From: AC-32 sp963719275 | GTDB taxonomy: Bacteria > Actinomycetota > Thermoleophilia > Gaiellales > Gaiellaceae | Direction of reading: 5' to 3' | DNA: 64,000 nucleotides | NCBI GenBank assembly: GCA_963719275.1 | Contig: CAVRBT010000004.1 | Coordinates: forward strand, 124,001 to 188,000 | Shown: positions 33,249 to 42,126 of the stretch, piece after piece | Layout of the letters: every line of letters begins with the position of its first letter | Numbering within the stretch: the stretch's first letter is position 1 | Notes under the pieces: model-generated | The model's input: the letters and a program-made list of their open reading frames with translations, nothing else | The model's database searches: none | Told to the model about the DNA's origin: nothing | Translations under genes and position numbers: made by a program

Positions 33249-34109
33249 GTGGAGATCTCGCGGGTCGGCGTCGTCGGGCTCGGCACGATGGGTGCCGGGA
33301 TCGCGCAGGTCTGCCTCCAGGCCGGCCTCGAGGTCGTCGGCCGCGACGTGACCCTCGAGCTCGGCGAGACCGCGCGCGGGCGCATCGACCACTACCTCAC
33401 GCGCGGGGTCGAGAAGGAACGCCTCACGCAGGACGAGAAGGACGCGGCCCTCGGCCGCCTCACCCTCACCACCGAGCTCACCGACCTTGCCGGCTGCCAG
33501 CTCGTGATCGAGGCCGCGTTCGAGGATCTCGACGTCAAGCGCGAGCTCTTCGGCGAGCTCGACCGCCTCCTGCCGCCGCCCGCGATCCTCGCGACGAACA
33601 CCTCGGCGCTCTCGGTGACGCAGATCGCGGACGCGGCCACCGCACCGGAGCGCGTTGTCGGCCTGCACTTCTTCAACCCGGCGCCGGTGCTGCCGCTCGT
33701 CGAGGTCGTCCGCACCGCGCACACGAGCGACGAGTCGTTCGACGCCGCCTATGCCTTCGCGCAGCGCATCGGCAAGGAGCCCGTCGCGTGCAACGACACG
33801 CCCGGCTTCATCGTCAACCGGATCCTGATCCCGCTGCTGAACGACTGTGTGCGCGTCCTCGACGAGGCGCGCGTCAGCCCCGAGGACGTCGACCGGGCAA
33901 TGCGCTTCGGCGCGAACTGGCCGATCGGGCCGTGCGCGCTGATCGACCTGATCGGCGTCGACGTGCACGTCCACGCCTCCGAGGCGCTCCACGGCGCGCT
34001 CGGCGAGGAGCGGATGGCGCCGCCGGAGCGGCTGCTCGAGATGCAGCGCGAGGGGCTGCTCGGCCGCAAGACCGGCCGCGGCTTCTACGAGTACGAGCCG
34101 CGGTCCTAG
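33249..34109 (+). CDS. 3-hydroxyacyl-CoA (3-hydroxybutyryl-CoA) dehydrogenase
   Basis: 286 aa, the normal length. NAD-binding VGVVGLGTMGAGIAQVC, catalytic His in VGLHFFNPAPVLPLVE, Asn in NDTPGFIVNRIL, and the C-terminal dimer domain. GTG 33249 has TAGGAT (33235-33240) 8 nt upstream. TAG at 34107-34109 lies in CTAG, which also provides the stop of the convergent gene. Confidence 0.93.
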   Translation: MEISRVGVVGLGTMGAGIAQVCLQAGLEVVGRDVTLELGETARGRIDHYLTRGVEKERLTQDEKDAALGRLTLTTELTDLAGCQLVIEAAFEDLDVKRELFGELDRLLPPPAILATNTSALSVTQIADAATAPERVVGLHFFNPAPVLPLVEVVRTAHTSDESFDAAYAFAQRIGKEPVACNDTPGFIVNRILIPLLNDCVRVLDEARVSPEDVDRAMRFGANWPIGPCALIDLIGVDVHVHASEALHGALGEERMAPPERLLEMQREGLLGRKTGRGFYEYEPRS

Positions 34110-35731
34110 CGGACCAGCCGCGACCAGACGTTGTCGAGGAGCCGCGAGACGGGCGGCTGGTTGACCGAGGCCGCGAAGTTGACGACGCCCGCCGCGAACA
34201 CGCGCGCCCCCGCGCCGGTCTCGTAGTAGGTCATCTCCGCGTCGCGTCGGCCGATCAGGTTCGGGATCCGTGCGAGCACTCGCGTGCCCGCCGGCGAACT
34301 GGGGGCGCGCGCGTCGATCTCGAGCCCGTAGCGCCCGAACGTCGAGCCGTTCCGCAGCCCCGTACCAGCGAACGCCCACGGGCTGGTGGTCGCGCCCTGC
34401 ACGACGTAGGGCGCCTGGCCTCGGCCCCCGTTGCCAGCCGCCCACTGGACGCCGACCAGCGAAGCCTCCGGCCGGCCGAGGTTCCGCCACATCGCGACGC
34501 GCCGAAGCAGCTGCCCCTCGCGCTTCACACGCCAGAGGAAGTTGTTCCCGGACAGGAACATCAGGCGACCGCCGAGGTCGCGGTAGCGGCGCACGACGTC
34601 GTAGACGTGCCCGCTCGCGTACTCCTCGTGGCCCGGGAAGACGACGAGGTCGTACGCGCGGCGGAGGGCGTCGCCGGTGCGGACGCGCTCGAAATCGTCG
34701 TCGGAGAGGAAGTCCACCGACTTCCCGGTGCGGTTGAGCCAGGAGATGAAGCTCAGGTCCCAGTCTCGATAGCGAGCGGACACGCCGAAGTCGAGGTACG
34801 GGCGTCGCAGGTCAACCGTGCGGGTCGACCCGCCGACGTTCCAGCTGTCGCCCCAGCCGTCGCCGCCAGCGTCGTCGAAGTTGTACGCCTGCCAGGTGTT
34901 CGTGGAGAGGACGACCGCGACCCGGTGCTCGCCGAGGGAGCGCGGCCGCAGGATCAGCGGTGCGAAGCCGACGCGCCGGTCGGAGGCGGTCACGCGCAGG
35001 AAGTAGAGCCCGCTCCTCGCCACGCCCGCAGGGTTGATTTGCACGTAGCGGGTGGCGCTGCCGCGGAGCTGCCAGTCGATGCGCACCGCTGGGCCGACGG
35101 GGACGCCGCCGGTGCGCAGGTCGCGGACGGTCGGCCTCGGCAGGGTCGCGAACGACACCAGCTGGAGCTTGACCCGCCGCGCATCGCTCGCGATTGCCAC
35201 GGTCGCCTCGCTGCCGACCGGGTAGCTGCGCGCGAGGAAGCCGGCCTCCACGCCCTGGACGCGGACGACGAGGCCGCTGGTCAGCTTCCCGCGGCGAGGA
35301 GGCTCGAATCCGTAGACGCGCCGCGCGCCGTTGCGTCCGGCCACGACGAAGCGGAGCAGGTACGTGCGGGAAGGCGTCGAGCGCTTCGGCTTCCAGGCGA
35401 TCACGTGCGGGCCGGCCGCCAGCTGCCGCCGCAGGCTCCAGACGGCCTTCGCGGGCATTTGCACCTCGGCCGTCGCGACCGCGCGGACCTCGACCGTCGC
35501 CGGGCGGTCGAGCTTGAAGCGGATCAGCGCTCGGTCCCGGAAGCCGTCGCCGTTCGGGCTCACCGTCGCCAGCCAGGGAGTGTCGCCGGCAAATGGCGTG
35601 CCACCGTTGGAGATGCGCAGGCCGAGCAGGTGCGGCGGGCCCGGCTGCGCCGGCGCAGAGGCCGCGAGCCCGACCGCCGCCAGAGCCGCTGCAACGGCCG
35701 CAAACCCCGCTCCTCGTAGACGTTTACGCAT
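34106..35731 (-). CDS. Exported protein with N,N-dimethylformamidase beta-subunit-like C-terminal domain
   Basis: 541 aa. Signal peptide (MRKRLRGAGFAAVAAALAAVG, cleavage near SAPAQ about residue 29). A FlgD/Ig-like beta region follows (SPNGDGFRDRALIRF, about 58-130). The C-terminal 280 residues resemble the large-subunit C-terminal domain of N,N-dimethylformamidase (STNTWQAYNFDDAGG, YDLVVFPGHEEY, GGRLMFLSGNNFLW), a domain also found in many secreted proteins of unknown activity. Amidase function is not established. Confidence 0.78.
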   Translation of the reverse strand: MRKRLRGAGFAAVAAALAAVGLAASAPAQPGPPHLLGLRISNGGTPFAGDTPWLATVSPNGDGFRDRALIRFKLDRPATVEVRAVATAEVQMPAKAVWSLRRQLAAGPHVIAWKPKRSTPSRTYLLRFVVAGRNGARRVYGFEPPRRGKLTSGLVVRVQGVEAGFLARSYPVGSEATVAIASDARRVKLQLVSFATLPRPTVRDLRTGGVPVGPAVRIDWQLRGSATRYVQINPAGVARSGLYFLRVTASDRRVGFAPLILRPRSLGEHRVAVVLSTNTWQAYNFDDAGGDGWGDSWNVGGSTRTVDLRRPYLDFGVSARYRDWDLSFISWLNRTGKSVDFLSDDDFERVRTGDALRRAYDLVVFPGHEEYASGHVYDVVRRYRDLGGRLMFLSGNNFLWRVKREGQLLRRVAMWRNLGRPEASLVGVQWAAGNGGRGQAPYVVQGATTSPWAFAGTGLRNGSTFGRYGLEIDARAPSSPAGTRVLARIPNLIGRRDAEMTYYETGAGARVFAAGVVNFAASVNQPPVSRLLDNVWSRLVR

Positions 35732-35785
35732 TCCTTACAACCCGCTTATCCCCAACTCACCGGGGGTACCGATACTTTCGAGCAG

Positions 35786-36274
35786 ATGAGAGGGCTTCTC
35801 GCCATCGCAATCGTGCTCGCGGTCACCACGGTACCGCTCGCGCTCGCTGCCGACACGCCGGCCGACGGCACCCTCTCGGTCAAGCGCGGCCGCGGCAACG
35901 TCGTGCTCAAGCTCAAGGGGACCGTGATCGGGCGCGTCGCGCGGAACGGCCGCGTCCAGATCCGTGACATTCGGCCCTTCGACGCGAACGTCCCGCAGCT
36001 CACCTGCCGGCCGCACGCGCGCCGCATCGCTGCGGGCACGTGGCTCTGCAAGGGTCGCAACATCGGCTTCCGCGTCGACAAGGGCCGCTTCAACGTCAAC
36101 GTCCGCGGCAAGGGCATCTCGATTTCCGCGGTCGGCCGCGGCAACGTCACCGTCGACGGCGCCGGAGACCTCGGCGTGAACGACGGCACCATGTCGATCG
36201 ACTCGGCGCCCTACGAGTCGCTCCCGGACTTCTCGACGACGTTCTACCTCGGGACGCCGCCGCCCGGGAGCTGA
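35786..36274 (+). CDS. Exported hypothetical protein
   Basis: 162 aa. Signal peptide MRGLLAIAIVLAVTTVPLALA, then a mature part dominated by alternating beta strands (GNVVLKLKGTVIGRVARNGRVQI, split by glycines). Two cysteines (LTC, WLC) could form a disulfide. GATACT sits 9 nt before the ATG. No family known; it precedes a two-component system by 25 bp and might be functionally linked. Confidence 0.68.
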   Translation: MRGLLAIAIVLAVTTVPLALAADTPADGTLSVKRGRGNVVLKLKGTVIGRVARNGRVQIRDIRPFDANVPQLTCRPHARRIAAGTWLCKGRNIGFRVDKGRFNVNVRGKGISISAVGRGNVTVDGAGDLGVNDGTMSIDSAPYESLPDFSTTFYLGTPPPGS

Positions 36275-36299
36275 CAGCCGTCTCTGGCATCCTGAGGTC

Positions 36300-37007
36300 A
36301 TGACAGCTCAGGCGCAGACGGTGCTGGTGGTCGAGGACGAGTCTTCGATCGCGTCCTTCGTCGCCCTCTACCTCAAGAACGCGGGCTACGCCGTGCGCAC
36401 GGCGGCGACCGGCGGCGACGGGCTTGCCGAGGCGGAGTCGCAGCGCCCTGACCTGATCGTCCTCGACCTGATGCTCCCGGACGTCGACGGGATCGAGGTC
36501 TGCCGCCGCATCCGCCAGCGCTCGGACGTGCCGATCCTGATGTTGACCGCGCGCGACGAGGACGTCGACAAGATCATCGGCCTCGAGGTCGGGGCCGACG
36601 ACTACCTGACGAAGCCGTTCAACCCGCGCGAGCTCGTCGCGCGCGTGAAGTCGATCCTCCGACGCGCCGTGCCCGACCGGCGCGAGGGCGAGTCGAAGCA
36701 GATCAAGCACGGCGACCTCGAGATCGACGCCGGCCGACGCGAGGCGCGCGTGGCCGGCAAGGAGGTGCAGCTCGCGCCGAAGGAGTTCGACCTGCTCTGG
36801 GAGCTGCTCGACCACAAGGGTCTCGTCCTCACGCGCGACCAGCTGCTCGAGCGCGTGTGGGGCTACACGTTCGCCGGCGACACGCGCACCGTCGACGTGC
36901 ACGTGCGCCAGCTCCGCCGCAAGCTCGGCGAGGCCTCCCCGATCGTCACGGTCTGGGGGGTCGGGTACAAGGTCTCCCCTTCGCGGGACGCGGCCGTGAG
37001 CGCCTAG
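36300..37007 (+). CDS. OmpR-family response regulator
   Basis: 235 aa. Intact receiver (VLVVEDESS, phosphoacceptor in LIVLDLMLPD, Lys in DDYLTKPF) and winged-helix output domain (DVHVRQLRRKLGE, VWGVGYKV). The cognate kinase follows 16 bp downstream. The regulon is not evident from the window. Confidence 0.93.
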   Translation: MTAQAQTVLVVEDESSIASFVALYLKNAGYAVRTAATGGDGLAEAESQRPDLIVLDLMLPDVDGIEVCRRIRQRSDVPILMLTARDEDVDKIIGLEVGADDYLTKPFNPRELVARVKSILRRAVPDRREGESKQIKHGDLEIDAGRREARVAGKEVQLAPKEFDLLWELLDHKGLVLTRDQLLERVWGYTFAGDTRTVDVHVRQLRRKLGEASPIVTVWGVGYKVSPSRDAAVSA

Positions 37008-37023
37008 CCGAGCCGGGGCCGCG

Positions 37024-38415
37024 ATGCTGCGGTCGCTCCGCTTCCAACTCCCGGCGCTCTTCCTGCTGGCGATCGTGATCGCCGGCCTCGTCTCTGCCGC
37101 GATCGCGCTGCGGCTGTTCCGGTCCTACGCGGAGAACCGCTCCCGGCAGCAGGCGTACGCGGAGGTCGGCCGCGAGGCGAACGGCATCACGCAGCTGTAC
37201 AACCGGCAGGCGGGGCTGAAGCTGCTTTCGGCCAAGCGCCTGGAGCTCGCGACCGGCGACAAGATCTTCTTCGCTTCGCGAGCACCTGGGCTCGATCTCT
37301 TCCCGGGACAGAAAGGCCGTCCCTTTACGCCGCTGCCGAAGGGCGTCGTCAACGAGCGCGCGGTCCGTCAGCGGAAGAAGCCGCTCAACTTCGTCTTCCA
37401 GCCGCCCGACACCGACCAGAAGCTGCTCGCCGCCGCACTCCCGCTGCGTGTCGGCGACAGCTTCTTCGGCACGCTCGTGGTCGCGAAGCCTGAGACGGTG
37501 CTCCACCAGCGGTGGGTGGCGTTGATCGAGCGGCTGCTGCTCGCGTTCGCCGGCGGGGTGCTGGTCGCCGGCGCCTTCGGCTGGTACCTCTCGCGGCGCA
37601 TCACGACGCCGGTACTGCAGCTGACCAATGCGGCAGACGAGGTCGCGCGAGGGAACTACGACGTCGACGTGCCGAGCCGCGGAGCCGGCGAGATCGGCCT
37701 CCTCGCCGACCGCTTCGGCGAGATGGCGGCCCGGCTGAGCGAGTCGGAGGAGCTCGAGCGGAACTTCCTCATGTCGGTGACGCACGAGCTGCGAACGCCG
37801 CTGACCGCAATTCGCGGACACGTCGAGGCGCTGCGCGAGGGCGTGGTCGTGGACGAGGCCACCCGGCTCGCCTCGCTGACGGTGATCGCTGCCGAGGCCG
37901 AGCGGCTCGAGCGGCTCGTGGGCGACGTGCTCGACCTGGCCAAGCTGGACGCGCACCGGTTCACCGTGCTGCAGGAGGAGGTCGACATGGAGCGGCTCGT
38001 CGACCGCGCGTACTCCGCCTTCACCGAGGAAGCGCGGCGGCGCGGGATCGAGTACCGCTGCGAGCTCGAGGCGAGGCCGGTGATCGTCTCGGACGGCGAC
38101 CGCGTCCTGCAGATCATCTCGAACCTGCTCGCCAACGCGTTCCGCTGGACGCCCGACGGGGGCAGCGTCGGGCTCGAGCTCTCGGCCACCGACGGCAGCG
38201 TCTACGTGGGTGTGGCCGACAGCGGGCCGGGCGTCCCGCCGTCGGAGCGGGAGCGGATCTTCCGGCCGTTCTGGTCGCGCGGCGGCGGCGGCACGGGGCT
38301 GGGGCTTGCAATTGCCCGCGAGCTCGCCGGCGCGCTCGGCGGGAGGATCAGCCTCGAGAGCTCCGCCGAGCACGGCAGCCGCTTCGAGCTCGCCCTGCCA
38401 GTCCGCCCCCGGTAG
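37024..38415 (+). CDS. Sensor histidine kinase with HAMP domain
   Basis: 463 aa. Membrane helix 1 (about 11-30), an extracytoplasmic domain of about 135 residues, membrane helix 2 (about 171-190), HAMP, HisKA with H254 in VTHELRTPL, and HATPase (NLLANAFRWTP, DSGPGVPP, GGGTGLGLAIA). Partner of the response regulator at 36300. The ligand of the extracytoplasmic domain is unknown. Confidence 0.93.
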   Translation: MLRSLRFQLPALFLLAIVIAGLVSAAIALRLFRSYAENRSRQQAYAEVGREANGITQLYNRQAGLKLLSAKRLELATGDKIFFASRAPGLDLFPGQKGRPFTPLPKGVVNERAVRQRKKPLNFVFQPPDTDQKLLAAALPLRVGDSFFGTLVVAKPETVLHQRWVALIERLLLAFAGGVLVAGAFGWYLSRRITTPVLQLTNAADEVARGNYDVDVPSRGAGEIGLLADRFGEMAARLSESEELERNFLMSVTHELRTPLTAIRGHVEALREGVVVDEATRLASLTVIAAEAERLERLVGDVLDLAKLDAHRFTVLQEEVDMERLVDRAYSAFTEEARRRGIEYRCELEARPVIVSDGDRVLQIISNLLANAFRWTPDGGSVGLELSATDGSVYVGVADSGPGVPPSERERIFRPFWSRGGGGTGLGLAIARELAGALGGRISLESSAEHGSRFELALPVRPR

Positions 38416-38431
38416 CGGGCAGAATCCCGCC

Positions 38432-39334
38432 GTGGCCGCCGCCCCCGAGCTCGTCCCGCTGCCGCGCCGACGCTCGCCCGCACGCGCCGTGCTCGTCGCG
38501 CTGCGCCCGCGGCAGTGGTCGAAGAACCTGCTCGTCTTCGCCGGCCTCGTCTTCGCGGCGAAGCTCGGCGACCCGTGGCGCTGGCTCGACGCCTGCGTGT
38601 GCTTCGTCGCCTACTGCGCGATCTCGAGCGCGTCGTACCTCGCGAACGACGTACGCGACCGCGAGGACGACCGACTGCACCCGATCAAGCGCTCGCGCCC
38701 GATCGCGCGCGGCGAGCTCTCGCCGCGGGCCGCGCTGACGATTGCAGGCGCGCTCGCGCTGCTGGCACCCCTGCTGGTCGCGCCGCTCGGGCTTCCCTCG
38801 GCGCTGCTGGTCATCGCCTTCGCCCTGCTCCAGGCCGGGTACACGGTGCGGCTGAAGCACGTCGTGCTGCTCGACGTCAGCGCGATCGCGGCGCTCTTCG
38901 TCATCCGCGCCGCCGCGGGCGCGGAGGCCGTGCACGTGCCGATCTCCGGGTGGCTGTTGCTCTGCACGGCGCTGCTCGCGCTCTTCCTCGCCCTGGCGAA
39001 GCGCCGGGGCGAGCTCGTGCTCGTGGGGGCCGGCCGCACACCCGGGCGACCGGTGCTCGACGGCTACTCGCTCGAGCTCGTCGACCAGCTGACCGCGATC
39101 GTCGCGTCGGCCACGGTGATCGCGTACGCGATCTACACGCTCACCGGCGACCACTCGCGCGTCCTGCTCGCGACGGTGCCGTTCGTCGTCTTCGGCGTCT
39201 TCCGCTACCTGCTGCTGATGCACCGCGACGACGTCGGCGAGGAGCCGGAGCAGGTGCTGCTGACCGACGTGCCGATCCTGCTCGCCGTCGCCGGCTGGAT
39301 CGTGACCGCCGCGGCCATCCTCGCCTTCTCCTGA
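38432..39334 (+). CDS. Decaprenyl-phosphate phosphoribosyltransferase (UbiA superfamily)
   Basis: 300 aa, eight to nine membrane helices. First Asp-rich motif NDVRDREDDRLHP followed by KRSRPIARGELSP, the signature of the Rv3806c-like branch that transfers phosphoribose to polyprenyl phosphate for decaprenylphosphoryl-arabinose. A different prenyl acceptor is possible outside mycobacteria. GTG 38432 is 16 nt after the kinase stop and has CAGAAT 6 nt upstream. Confidence 0.83.
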   Translation: MAAAPELVPLPRRRSPARAVLVALRPRQWSKNLLVFAGLVFAAKLGDPWRWLDACVCFVAYCAISSASYLANDVRDREDDRLHPIKRSRPIARGELSPRAALTIAGALALLAPLLVAPLGLPSALLVIAFALLQAGYTVRLKHVVLLDVSAIAALFVIRAAAGAEAVHVPISGWLLLCTALLALFLALAKRRGELVLVGAGRTPGRPVLDGYSLELVDQLTAIVASATVIAYAIYTLTGDHSRVLLATVPFVVFGVFRYLLLMHRDDVGEEPEQVLLTDVPILLAVAGWIVTAAAILAFS

Positions 39335-39396
39335 GGCATCGCTTGAGATGCCGTTTTCAGGACGCGCGTGCTCCGCACGCGTGTCCGTCTGAAACG
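39335..39396. terminator. Tandem hairpins between two membrane-protein genes
   Basis: GGCATC/GATGCC (39335-39352, 6-nt loop) is followed by a long GC-rich hairpin with arms 39352-39371 and 39375-39396 and a 3-nt loop, with one mismatch and small bulges. There is no T-run, so it may be a weak terminator, an RNA-stability element or a repeat-derived hairpin. Confidence 0.45.
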
Positions 39397-39416
39397 ACCG
39401 CACGAGGCGTTCAGTA

Positions 39417-40334
39417 ATGACCGCAACCGCTGTGAGAACGCTCGTCCTCGTCGCCGTGCTCACCGTCGCCGTGGTGCTCGGCCTCGGGCTGTACGCCGAC
39501 TTCGGCCAGCTGGGCGAGGAGCTGGCGAGCTTCCGCTGGGAGCTGTTCCCGCTGGCACTGGCGTTCACGGCGCTCAACTACTTGCTGCGCTTCTGGCGCT
39601 GGCAGCGGTATCTCGACCGCGTCGACGTCCACGTTCCCTGGGGCGGGAGCCTCGCCATCTTCGCCGCCGGCCTGACGATGACGATCACGCCAGCCAAGCT
39701 CGGGGAGCTGCTCAAGTGCGCCCTGCTGCACCGGTCGTACGGCGTGCCGGTCCGGCGCTCGGCGCCGGTGGTGCTTGCCGAGCGCGTCACGGACGCGAGC
39801 GGCGTCGTCGTCCTCGCGCTCGTCGGCGGTGCCGGGACGCGGAGCTGGCCGTTGCTGGTCGCCGCGTTCGTCGGCGTGCTGGGCGTGGTCGCGGTCGTGC
39901 GTAGCCCGCTGCTGGAGCGCTTTGCGTTCTTCGGCGAGGCGACCGAGGCCTCGCGCGCGCTGCTGACGACGCCGCTGCTCGTCGCGATGACGCTGCTCTC
40001 GGCCGTCTCCTGGTTCTGCGAGTGCCTTGCCGCGTACGTGTGCGTGCGGGGCCTGAGCCTCGACCTGTCGCTGGCCGACACCGTCGTCGCCTTCTCGCTC
40101 GGCAGCCTCGCGGGCGCCGCCTCCTTCCTCCCGGGCGGGCTCGGCGTCGCCGAGGCGAGCATGACCGGGCTGATCCGCGCGCTCGGTGACACCTCGAAGG
40201 CGGCCGCGGCGGCGGCCACGGTGCTGATCCGGCTCGCGACGCTGTGGTTCGCGGTCGCCCTCGGGCTGCTCGGGCTGGCCGTGCAGGCCCGGGTCGCCCG
40301 GACTCAGCCCGTACGGCGCTCTTCCATCCGGTAG
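39417..40334 (+). CDS. Flippase-like membrane protein (UPF0104/lysylphosphatidylglycerol synthase TM family)
   Basis: 305 aa, about eight membrane helices. Family features: FRWELFPLALAFTALNY, LTMTITPAKLGELLKC and the SFLPGGLGVAEASMTGL segment. Members move lipid-linked substrates across membranes or act near polyprenyl-phosphate sugar transferases, which fits its position after the phosphoribosyltransferase. Its last 31 bases overlap the convergent coiled-coil gene. Confidence 0.83.
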   Translation: MTATAVRTLVLVAVLTVAVVLGLGLYADFGQLGEELASFRWELFPLALAFTALNYLLRFWRWQRYLDRVDVHVPWGGSLAIFAAGLTMTITPAKLGELLKCALLHRSYGVPVRRSAPVVLAERVTDASGVVVLALVGGAGTRSWPLLVAAFVGVLGVVAVVRSPLLERFAFFGEATEASRALLTTPLLVAMTLLSAVSWFCECLAAYVCVRGLSLDLSLADTVVAFSLGSLAGAASFLPGGLGVAEASMTGLIRALGDTSKAAAAAATVLIRLATLWFAVALGLLGLAVQARVARTQPVRRSSIR

Positions 40335-40750
40335 ACGATCGCGCCCTCGCCGGTCTCGAGCCTCCGCTCGATCGTCGACAGGCGGCGCTCGACCGACTTC
40401 CAGCTCGAGGTGATCAGGTCGACGAGCAGCCCGAGGTCGTCGACCCGCGCGTGCCGCTCGGAGAGCAGGTCTCCCTCGACGCGCTCGAGCCGCCGGATCA
40501 CCTGGTTCATCAGCCCGCGGATCTCCGCGAGATTGCGCCCGACCGGGCGGACCTGCTCGCGCAGGCCATCGCCGACGGCGTGCTCGACCTGCGCTGGGAT
40601 GGTCGCCTCGAGCTGGGCCGCGGTCTGGGCCAGCTCCTCGACCTGGGCCCGCGCGCGCTCGAGCGCGGCGTCCACCGCGGCCGCGTCGGGGCGGCCCTCG
40701 GCGGCCTCGCGGAGCCGCTCCCGTGCCTTCTCGATGGCTTCGTCGGTCAT
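40304..40750 (-). CDS. Hypothetical coiled-coil protein
   Basis: 148 aa, almost wholly helical with heptad-like patterns (AALERARAQVEELAQTAAQ; LLSERHARVDDLGLLVDLI). No membrane segment or known domain. TACGCT lies 8 nt before the ATG (40764-40759). Convergent overlap with the flippase-like gene. Confidence 0.65.
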   Translation of the reverse strand: MTDEAIEKARERLREAAEGRPDAAAVDAALERARAQVEELAQTAAQLEATIPAQVEHAVGDGLREQVRPVGRNLAEIRGLMNQVIRRLERVEGDLLSERHARVDDLGLLVDLITSSWKSVERRLSTIERRLETGEGAIVYRMEERRTG

Positions 40751-40758
40751 GGGCCGAG

Positions 40759-40764
40759 AGCGTA
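40759..40764 (-). promoter_or_regulatory. -10 element TACGCT
   Basis: Minus-strand TACGCT ends 8 nt before the ATG at 40750, the same geometry as the other leaderless-type promoters in the window. Confidence 0.4.
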
Positions 40765-40796
40765 GAGCCGCCGTCGGATGGCACCCTGTACGTGGG

Positions 40797-41129
40797 ATGA
40801 GCGTTTCCGAGCGGACAATCGAGCGCGACGAGGTCGTCGTCGACACCCGGCGCAGGTACACCGAGGGCGAGCCCGTGCTCGTCAGGATCCGAAGGCGCGG
40901 GCGGAGATTCGAGCTGCGGGACGACGGGCGTGCGCTCGAGCTCGCGGGCCTGCCCGTCGGCTGGCGCGAGTGCGCGACCCAGGTCGTCGACGCCTACGAC
41001 CTGAACGTCACGCGGAACGGCGTGGTCTTCGTGCCGGCGGTCGAGGGCGGCGTCGATCGCGACTGGCTCGCGGGCCGTGTCGCCGAGACGTCGCTCGCGC
41101 TGTACGAGGCGCTGCTCGAGCTCGAGTGA
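40797..41129 (+). CDS. Hypothetical protein
   Basis: 110 aa, beta-rich in the first half (VVVDTRRRYTEGEPVLVRI, RFELRDDG) and helical at the end (AETSLALYEALLELE). Not recognised. Its TGA stop overlaps the GTG of a 19-aa ORF that leads into queA (GTGA), so it is likely translated in one chain with queA. Confidence 0.6.
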   Translation: MSVSERTIERDEVVVDTRRRYTEGEPVLVRIRRRGRRFELRDDGRALELAGLPVGWRECATQVVDAYDLNVTRNGVVFVPAVEGGVDRDWLAGRVAETSLALYEALLELE

Positions 41130-41185
41130 GGACCTCCGAGCTCGACTACAGCCCCCTCCGCTCGGCAACTCGGCGGATTCCATGA
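41126..41185 (+). CDS. 19-aa upstream ORF, duplicate of the queA start
   Basis: GTG 41126 overlaps the previous stop and the ORF's TGA (41183-41185) overlaps the queA ATG. Its first eight codons encode (M)RTSELDY, exactly like queA, and the 24 bases match the queA start in 21 positions, all differences being synonymous or in the start codon. The offset of 56 bases puts the copies in different frames. It looks like a leader peptide for translational coupling, born by duplication of the queA 5' end. Confidence 0.55.
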   Translation: MRTSELDYSPLRSATRRIP

Positions 41186-42126
41186 GGACTTCAGAGCTCG
41201 ACTACGAGCTGCCGCAGGAGTTGATCGCACAGCACCCGCTCGAGCGCCGCGACAGCTCGCGCCTGCTCGTCCACGACCGCACGACCGGCGAGACGCGGCA
41301 TCGCCGCTTCGACGACCTGCCGACCGAGCTTCCGGAGGGGGCGCTGGTCGTCCTCAACGACACGCGCGTGCTGCCCGCACGGCTGCGGCTCGAGCGGCCG
41401 GGTGGGGGCGAGGCCGAGGTGCTGCTGCTCGAGCGGCTGGGCGAGAACGGCACGTGGGAGGGCCTCGCGCGCCCGTCGCGGAAGCTCCAGCCGGGCCAGC
41501 GGCTGGGACCGGTAGAGCTGCTGGAGCCGCTCGGCGAGGGCCGCTGGCGGCTGCGGCTCGAAGGCCCGCCGGCCGGGGAGGTGCCTCTGCCGCCGTACAT
41601 CCACGAGCCGCTCGCAGATCCGGAGCGCTACCAGACCGTCTACGCGGAGAACGAGGGCTCGGCCGCCGCGCCGACCGCGGGGCTGCACTTCACGCCCGAG
41701 CTGCTCGGACGGTTCGAGACCGAGCGCGTGACGCTTCACGTCGGCCTCGACACCTTCCGCCCGCTCGCAGCCGACGTCGTCGAGGAGCACCCGCTACACA
41801 GCGAGCGGTACGAGGTGGCACCGGAGGCGTGGGAGCGGATTCGCCGCGCCGAGTCCGTGCTCGCGGTCGGGACGACGACGGTGCGCGTGCTCGAGTCGCT
41901 CGCGCGCGGGGCGTCGCTGAGTGGACGCACCGATCTGTTCGTGACGCCGGGGTTCGAGTTCCGCCGGGTGGACGCGCTGCTGACGAATTTCCACCTGCCA
42001 CGCTCGACGCTGCTCGCGCTCGTGATGGCATTCGCGGGCGTGGAGGAGACGCGGCGGCTCTACCGGCTCGCGATCGAGGAGCGCTACCGGTTCTACTCGT
42101 TCGGTGACGCGATGCTGCTGCTGTGA
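41182..42126 (+). CDS. queA: tRNA preQ1(34) S-adenosylmethionine ribosyltransferase-isomerase
   Basis: 314 aa. Transfers the ribosyl part of SAM to 7-aminomethyl-7-deazaguanine in tRNA, giving epoxyqueuosine. Signatures: LVVLNDTRVLPARL, AAPTAGLHFTPEL, VGTTTVRVLES, TDLFVTPGFEFR and LTNFHLPRSTL. It is slightly shorter than many QueA proteins but complete. Downstream genes follow with a GTGA overlap and lead to tgt. Confidence 0.95.
   Translation: MRTSELDYELPQELIAQHPLERRDSSRLLVHDRTTGETRHRRFDDLPTELPEGALVVLNDTRVLPARLRLERPGGGEAEVLLLERLGENGTWEGLARPSRKLQPGQRLGPVELLEPLGEGRWRLRLEGPPAGEVPLPPYIHEPLADPERYQTVYAENEGSAAAPTAGLHFTPELLGRFETERVTLHVGLDTFRPLAADVVEEHPLHSERYEVAPEAWERIRRAESVLAVGTTTVRVLESLARGASLSGRTDLFVTPGFEFRRVDALLTNFHLPRSTLLALVMAFAGVEETRRLYRLAIEERYRFYSFGDAMLLL

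Noticed and set aside
38300..39577. Large minus-strand frames opposite the phosphoribosyltransferase gene
   Set aside because: The plus-strand frame has clear membrane helices and the NDxxD motif; the minus frames are charged shadows.
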